11,094 nt of DNA, taken from the NCBI GenBank assembly GCA_003156795.1, contig PMHU01000263.1:1-11094 (forward strand). The letters are read 5' to 3'. A program made the translations under genes and the position numbers. The notes below the pieces were generated by a model, which saw nothing but the letters and a program-made list of their open reading frames with translations, had not been told where the DNA came from and searched no databases. Shown piece by piece: positions 7,101 through 11,094 of the stretch (its first letter is position 1; every line of letters begins with the position of its first letter). Source of the DNA: Acidimicrobiaceae bacterium. GTDB lineage: Bacteria > Actinomycetota > Acidimicrobiia > Acidimicrobiales > Palsa-688.

Positions 7101-7946
7101 CGAAAGCAGGGTCGTTTTGATCGGGCTGCCGCAGAGCTGGATGAGGCCGGGCAGAGGTTCGAGGCCACGGGCGACCTGGCCGGGCAGGGCCGGGTGTCGC
7201 ACCTGGCCGGCACCATCGCGGCCCAGCACGGCGACTACGACCTGGCCCGCCAGTGCTACGAGCGCAGCTTGGGTATCCGCCGGCAGCTGGACGACCGTCA
7301 GGCCGAAGCCGCCCTTCTGAGCAACCTGGCCATCGTCGCCGAGTATGAAGAGGACTACGAGCGCTCGATGGTCCTCAACCAGGAGGCTCTCGACTTGCGG
7401 ACCGGAATCGGTGACCGATGGGGGATAGGGGTGTCCCGCAACAACCTGGGCATGGTCTCCTACCTAAACCACGACTTTGCCGCGGCCCGGACCCACCTCG
7501 AGGAGGCCATCCGGGTCGAGCTGGAGGTGGGCGATCCGTGGATGGTGGCCATGGCCCGCCACACCCTCGGGCACGCGGCGCGCGAGCTGGGCGACACCGC
7601 TTCCGCCCGCCGCCACTATGGCGACGCGCTCGCCGCCTTCTCCATGAGAGGTGACAAGTGGTCAGAGTGCCCCCTGCTCGAAGACGTGGCCATGCTGGTC
7701 GCAGCCGACCAACCGGAAGCAGCCCTGCGCCTGGTCGGCGCGGCCGAGGCCGCTCGCGACGAGATCGGCTCGCCTCGCCCCGCGGATCAGACCGCCAGGT
7801 TGGACCGGGCGCTGGACGGGGTCCGCCAACGGCTGGGCCGCGCCGCGGAGGACGAGCTGGCCCGAGGCCGGGAAACAGGGGCCGCCGAGGCAGTCGAGCT
7901 GGCCCTCGCTCTGTGTCTGGATGAACGCGATGTTGCGCCTTATTGA
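4161..7946 (+). CDS. Tandem class III nucleotide cyclase domains with AAA/STAND ATPase and TPR region
   Basis: A 1261-residue cytoplasmic signalling protein. Domain 1 (about 60-250) starts GAALFADISGFT, with metal aspartates D75 and D127 (SGDAVTCWF). Its distal part lacks the usual Asn/Arg pair. Domain 2 (about 290-465) has R301 where the first metal Asp should be, keeps IGDKG (D342), and has CLGDATNLAARL with N413 and R417, plus T406 at the purine-specifying position. An AAA_16-like NTPase follows from LVGRVSELEQLL: Walker A AEAGMGKST with K516, Walker B VLWLDD with D646/D647. From about 890 to 1200 are helical TPR-like repeats (for example NLAIVAEYEEDYERSMVLNQEAL), and the end resembles the tail of LuxR/AfsR-type ATPases. 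The layout is known for actinobacterial and chloroflexal adenylate/guanylate cyclase-ATPase proteins. It probably makes cAMP or cGMP under control of the ATPase/TPR sensor. Start: the ATG at 4161 has a GAGG upstream, but residues 1-36 are low-complexity and family similarity begins at M37 (4269, MADLVSDNVEAY). Confidence 0.88.
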   Translation: MARPARGSTPPGPSPPPNRKGRPGQTGQTDRTASNRMADLVSDNVEAYIPGDRRRALADGLEMPDRVEGAALFADISGFTVLTEALAREVGLLRGPEELTRVLEMVFDAVLHELHRRGGSAIYFSGDAVTCWFDGDDGTVAVSCGLAMQEAVKRVGTITTPAGTIVQLGMKVAVAAGPARRFVVGDPDIQLIDVLAGSLLDRIADLEHHAERGEVLVDGPTLDALGPALELSILKGVGAGRVGVVAALVDRGPSPKPPAPAPRLPRSVVRQWLLPPVYERLNSGRGEFLAELRPVIPLFLRFGGFDFDGDDDAPAAFDHFVRQAQRIVDNFGGNVLQLTIGDKGAYLYAVFGSPLAHEDDAVRACQAALGLLELERSTDATGLQIGLAGGRLRSGTYGHRHRRTFTCLGDATNLAARLMSAAPAGQIYVAAELASGVSGSFDFEHLDAISVKGKAGVQAVERLLRQPSDRVARVSHRPQQLVGRVSELEQLLGQGIRAMAGRGQVVAVVAEAGMGKSTLVAEAVQRLSAEGMRVYAGQTASVGSTSYQVWRDVFADLFALDEDTSAPYGGDADGDRRAGLERALADCDPELVPRLPLLGPLLGIALDDNDLTRGFDAKLRKSSLEQLLQQYVSVRAAGEPMVLWLDDCHWIDSLSADLLDVVARAVTALPVLIILTFRSGSFSPPKSPPPTVIELARLDPDACRSLLGSRLEQLYGSDACPPEGLISRLIERAEGNPFYLGELANYLHSRGVDLSDEGAGSIELPVSLSTLVLSRIDSVAESPRRTLKVASVVGREFGIDELVGAYPDIGSKRRVSTHIRRLVQQDLVELEKSDCDGYAFKHAVIHEVTYASLPFAMRGRLHGQVGDWLENYHPEALDLLAHHFWFSNDEAKKRHYQVRAGDAAQARYANDAAVDYFRRVAPLLGDYERAEVDMKLGAVLGLRGDWTDAEAAYGEAVELADRLGEDKQAARARTERADTMRKQGRFDRAAAELDEAGQRFEATGDLAGQGRVSHLAGTIAAQHGDYDLARQCYERSLGIRRQLDDRQAEAALLSNLAIVAEYEEDYERSMVLNQEALDLRTGIGDRWGIGVSRNNLGMVSYLNHDFAAARTHLEEAIRVELEVGDPWMVAMARHTLGHAARELGDTASARRHYGDALAAFSMRGDKWSECPLLEDVAMLVAADQPEAALRLVGAAEAARDEIGSPRPADQTARLDRALDGVRQRLGRAAEDELARGRETGAAEAVELALALCLDERDVAPY

Positions 7947-7957
7947 ACGGCTCGACC

Positions 7958-7986
7958 TTGAACGGTTAAGACACGGTATATAGCAT
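7958..7986 (+). promoter_or_regulatory. Candidate sigma-70-type promoter for the exported peptidase gene
   Basis: TTGAAC (7958-7963) and TAGCAT (7981-7986) are 17 bases apart, each matching four of six consensus bases. The second lies inside the most A/T-rich run nearby (TATATAGCAT). The start point would be near 7993, leaving a leader of about 60 bases before the ATG at 8054. TTGAACGG also occurs at 7943-7950, so the -35 box is part of a direct repeat with a 15-bp period that could bind a regulator. The element starts 12 bases after the cyclase stop codon. Confidence 0.4.
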
Positions 7987-8053
7987 CCCGGAAAAGGGCC
8001 ACCGGGTCGCTTGTGCAGCGAGAAGGTGTGGTCGGCCCGTTAAGGGGAACGAA
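7987..8053 (+). promoter_or_regulatory. Structured 5' leader and ribosome binding site of the exported peptidase gene
   Basis: GGGCC (7996-8000) pairs with GGCCC (8034-8038). The stem continues as ACC (8001-8003) with GGT (8030-8032) if C8033 bulges. Inside, TCGCT (8007-8011) pairs with AGCGA (8017-8021) around a TGTGC loop. The result is a two-tier stem ending just before the Shine-Dalgarno sequence AAGGGGA (8042-8048), which is five bases from the ATG at 8054. I do not recognise a known riboswitch consensus. It may stabilise the mRNA, regulate translation, or act as a weak terminator for the cyclase transcript. Confidence 0.45.
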
Positions 8054-11000
8054 ATGGGACGTTTGGCTCGACTGCGTCGTTCAGGCCGAGGCGGGTGCGC
8101 GTTGGCCACCACCGTCGGTCTGGTGGCCATGGCGTTGAGCGCCGTGGTGGCGGCCGGACCGGCGGCGGCTCAGCCGCCGTCCGCGCCCAGCATCACCAGC
8201 CCGGTCAGCGGAGCCGGGGAAGCCAACCCGTCTGTCACCGTTGCCGGCCAGGCGGATGCCGGGTCGGCGGTGGGGGTGCTCGACAACGGATCGCTCGTGG
8301 CCAGCACGACCGCCGACTCGACCGGCGCCTGGTCCACCCCCGTGAACCTGGTCCAGGGAACCGACAACCTGACCGCGATCGAGGGGCTGGCCGGGCAGGT
8401 CAGCCCGCAGTCGGCTGTGGTGGCCGTGACCGTCGACAGCAACGAGCTGACGGTAAACGGCGACTTCTCCAGCCCGGCCGACGACCAGTTCCCCGGCAGC
8501 ACCATCCCGGGCTGGACCGCGGCCAGCGCCATCTACCCGAGCCAGGTTTCCACCTGCCAGATCGAGCTACCCAACCGCGACGACGGTGGTTTCACGTCCA
8601 TACCCCCCTACGGCAACACCACTCAGATGGCCGAGCTGGCACCCAACTGCGTGTCGGGCGTGGCCACCCAGCTGGCCACCGTGCCCGGCACCCAGTACGT
8701 GGTCTCCTTCGGTTTCATAGCCAGGCCCGATACGACCGCCAGCCAGAACACCATGTCGGTCAACTGGAACGGCGGCTACCTGGCCGGGGCCGACCAGACG
8801 GGCAGCGGCCTGCAGGGGACGTCCAGCTGGGTGACCTACCAGTACGCCGTCACCGCCACGTCGGCCGAGACGACCCTCGAGTTCGACGACACCAACCCGG
8901 TCGCGTCCGACACCGTCGGTGACGAGCTCACCGGGGTTTCGGTGCTGCCGGCCGCGGCTGTCTACCCGAACAGTTCGTGGACCACGGCCCAGACGATCGC
9001 TCCCAACGCCCCCGTCCAGGAACCGATCGACTTCACCGGCGAGTCGGTGTGGTACGACTTCCCGGTCCAGCCCGGCCAGCAGGTCCAGGTCTCGCTGAGC
9101 AACCTGCCGGCCGACTACGAGATCGGCCTGTACTCCGACATCGGTCAGGCCTACGCGGCCGACGCGTCTTCCTCTCCGAACCTGGCCGCTCTGGGCGCCG
9201 AAACGCCGGGTGCGGCGTTCTCCAACTCGGCGTTCAGCAACTCGGCGTTCTCGAACTCTGCCTTCTCCAATTCGGCCTTCAGCAACTCGGCGTTCTCGAA
9301 CTCTGCGTTCTCCAATTCGGCGTTCTCGAACTCCGCGTTCTCGAACTCGGCGTTCAGCAACTCGGCCTTCTCGAACTCGGCGTTCTCCGAGGCGTACTCG
9401 GCGGCCGAGTTCAACAGCCTGGAAGCCATCTCGACCACGTCGGGAGCCGTCGACAAGTCGGTCGTGGCCGACACCTGGAACAACACGGGGAACTTCTACG
9501 TCCGCGTCACCGGCAACAACGGCGCCGCCGCGCCCTTCCTGCCCTTCACCCTCACCGTCACCACGTCGGCCGGGTCATGTGTCAATTCCGGCGGCAATCC
9601 CATCCAGCTGAGCGACTTCAGCACCGACAGCACCATCTCGGCCCCGAGCAGCCCGGCCTACCAGACCGTCATCGTCGACAACTCCCAGGCCATGCCAGCC
9701 GTCGGGTCGGGCTACAGCGGCGCATCGGCCCTGTACCCGTCGCTGGTGAAGCTGGCTGCGGCCACCGACGGAGCTTTGGTCGACGTGAGTCAGAGCCAGC
9801 AGGTCGACGACCTGGCCAACCAGGCGGCTCAGTATCCGCAGTGTCCCTTCGCCGAGGACCTCGAAGCCGAGGCCATCCAGAACATCATCAACAGCTACCG
9901 GGTCACGCCCACCAACCTTCAGTACGTGGTGATCGTCGGTGACGACGACGTCATACCGTTCTTCCGCTATCCCGACCAGGCCGGCATCGCCCCCGAGTCG
10001 GATTACGAGCCCCCGCTGGCGTCCACGTCGGCGGCCAACGCGGCCCTGCAGACGCCCGACTACCTGAGCGACGACCAGTATGGGGCCGCGAACGTCCTGA
10101 CCATCCAGGGCAACCCCGTGCCCCTCCCAACCGCGGCCGTCGGACGCCTGGTAGAGACCCCGGCCGACATCCTGGGCACCATCACCGACTATCTCGGCGG
10201 ATCCACCGTCATCAACCCCAAGTCGTCCCTCGTCACCGGCTACGACTTCATGCAACCGCCCGCCTCCCAGGTCGAGACGGCCTTCGCGGCAGGGCTGAAC
10301 AAACCGGGAGACACCAACACCACCCTCATCAGCGCCGACGGCACCCCGACCAGCAGCTCCTGGACGGCCCAGGACCTCACCACCGACCTGGAAGGCAGCC
10401 ACTACGACCTGACCTTCCTCGGCGGGCACTTCAGCGCCAACAACCTGCTGGCCGCAGACGACACCTCCACCATCACTACCAACCAGTTCGCCGGGCTAAT
10501 CGGGTCGAACCTCGAGAACTCGCTCGTGATCAGCGCAGGCTGCCACTCCGGCTACGGCATCGATCCGGCCGACGGCATCCCCGTCGTCACCGACGACCTG
10601 GCCTGGCCCCAGGCCTTCACCGAAGCGGGGGCCACCCTGATCGCCGGCACCGGCTACCAGTACGGGGACACCAACTACGTGGCCTACAGCGACCAGCTGT
10701 ACGTCGACCTGGCCCAGCAGCTCGGCTACCAGCCCGCCGGCGGCCCGGGACCGGTGGCCATCGGCACCGCCCTCTTGGACGCAGAGCAGCAGTACCTGTC
10801 GAGCGTCGACGAGCTGAGCGGCATCGCCGAGAAGGCCCTGCTGCAGGTCACCATGTACGGCCTGCCGATGCTCGGGATCCAAGAACCGGACCAAGTGACC
10901 GCCCCCGGCGGGTCCAGCAGCGTCATCAACGGCGTGACGGCGGCGACCACGGCGCCTGGCGACCAGCTCGGCCTGGCCACCGCCGGCCTCCACGTCACCC

Positions 11001-11094
11001 CGCAGCTCACGCAACAGACCGTTACCCCCCCGGGCTCGGCGACGCAGTACGGGTACCTCTCCGGCCCCCAGGGCGTCGTCGCCGACCCGGGCGG
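8054..11094 (+). CDS. Exported multidomain C25 (gingipain)-like cysteine peptidase with pentapeptide-repeat insertion, 3' end outside the window
   Basis: At least 1013 residues, open at the window edge. Residues 1-39 are a signal peptide: an Arg-rich start, the hydrophobic run LATTVGLVAMALSAVVAAG, and cleavage probably after AAA39. There is no lipobox. About 42-128 is a bacterial Ig-like domain. About 128-300 resembles DUF642/galactose-binding-like modules (TVNGDFSSP, PGSTIPGW, ending TLEFDD and GVSVLPAA). About 304-506 is a PPC-like beta-sandwich (ESVWYDFPVQPGQQVQVSLS, then GNFYVRVTG and PFTLTV) interrupted by pentapeptide repeats at 388-447. About 535-942 matches the C25 peptidase fold: YVVIVGDDDVIPF (624-636), DYLSDDQYG (669-677), AVGRL (695-699), a hydrophobic block ending in H792 (TFLGGHFS), one ending in C830 (LVISAGCHSGY), and MYGLPMLGI near the end. 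H792/C830 is the expected clan CD dyad, although Phe follows the His where clan CD usually has Gly. C168, C199, C509 and C597 could form disulfides. The remaining beta-rich tail continues past the edge, so any anchor is unseen. Start choice: AAGGGGA five bases upstream and an immediate signal peptide. Confidence 0.85.
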   Translation, partial: MGRLARLRRSGRGGCALATTVGLVAMALSAVVAAGPAAAQPPSAPSITSPVSGAGEANPSVTVAGQADAGSAVGVLDNGSLVASTTADSTGAWSTPVNLVQGTDNLTAIEGLAGQVSPQSAVVAVTVDSNELTVNGDFSSPADDQFPGSTIPGWTAASAIYPSQVSTCQIELPNRDDGGFTSIPPYGNTTQMAELAPNCVSGVATQLATVPGTQYVVSFGFIARPDTTASQNTMSVNWNGGYLAGADQTGSGLQGTSSWVTYQYAVTATSAETTLEFDDTNPVASDTVGDELTGVSVLPAAAVYPNSSWTTAQTIAPNAPVQEPIDFTGESVWYDFPVQPGQQVQVSLSNLPADYEIGLYSDIGQAYAADASSSPNLAALGAETPGAAFSNSAFSNSAFSNSAFSNSAFSNSAFSNSAFSNSAFSNSAFSNSAFSNSAFSNSAFSEAYSAAEFNSLEAISTTSGAVDKSVVADTWNNTGNFYVRVTGNNGAAAPFLPFTLTVTTSAGSCVNSGGNPIQLSDFSTDSTISAPSSPAYQTVIVDNSQAMPAVGSGYSGASALYPSLVKLAAATDGALVDVSQSQQVDDLANQAAQYPQCPFAEDLEAEAIQNIINSYRVTPTNLQYVVIVGDDDVIPFFRYPDQAGIAPESDYEPPLASTSAANAALQTPDYLSDDQYGAANVLTIQGNPVPLPTAAVGRLVETPADILGTITDYLGGSTVINPKSSLVTGYDFMQPPASQVETAFAAGLNKPGDTNTTLISADGTPTSSSWTAQDLTTDLEGSHYDLTFLGGHFSANNLLAADDTSTITTNQFAGLIGSNLENSLVISAGCHSGYGIDPADGIPVVTDDLAWPQAFTEAGATLIAGTGYQYGDTNYVAYSDQLYVDLAQQLGYQPAGGPGPVAIGTALLDAEQQYLSSVDELSGIAEKALLQVTMYGLPMLGIQEPDQVTAPGGSSSVINGVTAATTAPGDQLGLATAGLHVTPQLTQQTVTPPGSATQYGYLSGPQGVVADPG
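9215..9394 (+). repeat. 15-bp tandem repeat encoding eleven perfect AFSNS pentapeptides and a degenerate twelfth
   Basis: Eleven consecutive 15-bp units (9215-9379) each encode Ala-Phe-Ser-Asn-Ser, residues 388-442. A twelfth, AFSEA (9380-9394), is degenerate. An aromatic every fifth residue continues at Y448 and F453. All differences among the eleven units are synonymous (GCG/GCC, AAC/AAT, and Ser as TCC, TCG, TCT or AGC). Units 2-4 (9230-9274) and 5-7 (9275-9319) match at 43 of 45 bases, indicating a three-unit duplication. Read in the S-A-F-S-N register, the unit has a small residue at i-2 and Phe at i, as in right-handed pentapeptide beta-helices, but with Ala instead of Asp/Asn at i-1. 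Confidence 0.9.

Noticed and set aside
7987..8053. Leader before the peptidase gene as a c-di-GMP or c-di-AMP riboswitch
   Set aside because: I could not match the conserved core sequences of those riboswitch classes. Only generic stem structure is visible.
9151..9486. Minus-strand open frame of 111 codons rich in AEFEN/AELLN units, which looks like a classical A(D/N)LXX pentapeptide-repeat protein
   Set aside because: It is the exact antisense image of the AFSNS codons in the plus-strand gene. It has no Shine-Dalgarno sequence, ends in ordinary domain sequence, and the sense frame belongs to a long, well-formed exported protein.
8095..9942. Two plus-strand frames (8095-8922 and 8977-9942) in a different phase from the peptidase
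   Set aside because: Gln/Arg/Gly-rich products with no domain signal. The 8054 frame carries a signal peptide and domain motifs throughout.
9575..11014. Long minus-strand frames opposite the C25 domain (9575-10429 and 10496-11014)
   Set aside because: Val/Gly/Asp-rich antisense readings, a common artefact opposite genes with strong G/C third positions. No family motif.

Overview
This high-GC window looks like a chromosomal segment of an actinobacterium (Actinomycetota). An Acidimicrobiia-like lineage is my guess rather than something the sequence proves. The reasons are strong G/C preference at third codon positions, GTG/ATG starts with weak Shine-Dalgarno sequences, and protein families common in that phylum. 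I see no tRNA, rRNA, CRISPR array, transposase or phage gene.

Layout. Positions 1-144 are non-coding with one inverted repeat. A small VOC-fold (glyoxalase/dioxygenase-like) gene runs rightward at 145-630 and is followed by a possible hairpin terminator and a GC-rich 21-bp tandem duplication. Two genes run leftward. The one at 1860-3941 encodes an MFS-type membrane protein fused to two cyclic-nucleotide-binding (cNMP) domains. The one at 810-1649 encodes a single-span membrane protein of unknown function. Divergent from the MFS gene across a 219-bp gap is a large rightward gene (4161-7946) encoding two class III nucleotide cyclase homology domains, an AAA/STAND-type ATPase and a TPR-rich C-terminus. 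After a 107-bp gap with a promoter candidate, a structured leader and a good ribosome binding site, an exported multidomain protein starts at 8054 and is still open at the window edge (11094). It reads as signal peptide, Ig-like domain, galactose-binding-like (DUF642-like) domain, a PPC-like beta-sandwich interrupted by a perfect AFSNS pentapeptide repeat, and a clan CD (C25/gingipain-like) cysteine peptidase domain.

How the genes may work together. The divergent cyclase/ATPase and the transporter with twin cNMP domains form a plausible local pair, with one gene possibly making a cyclic nucleotide and the other sensing it. The cyclase itself looks like an intramolecular pseudo-heterodimer: domain 1 keeps the two metal aspartates and domain 2 keeps the Asn/Arg transition-state pair. 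The exported C25-like protein is probably its own transcription unit. Its most unusual part is the array of eleven identical pentapeptides, whose DNA copies differ only by synonymous codons, placed inside another domain. Whether the peptidase is functionally tied to the signalling pair cannot be told from sequence.
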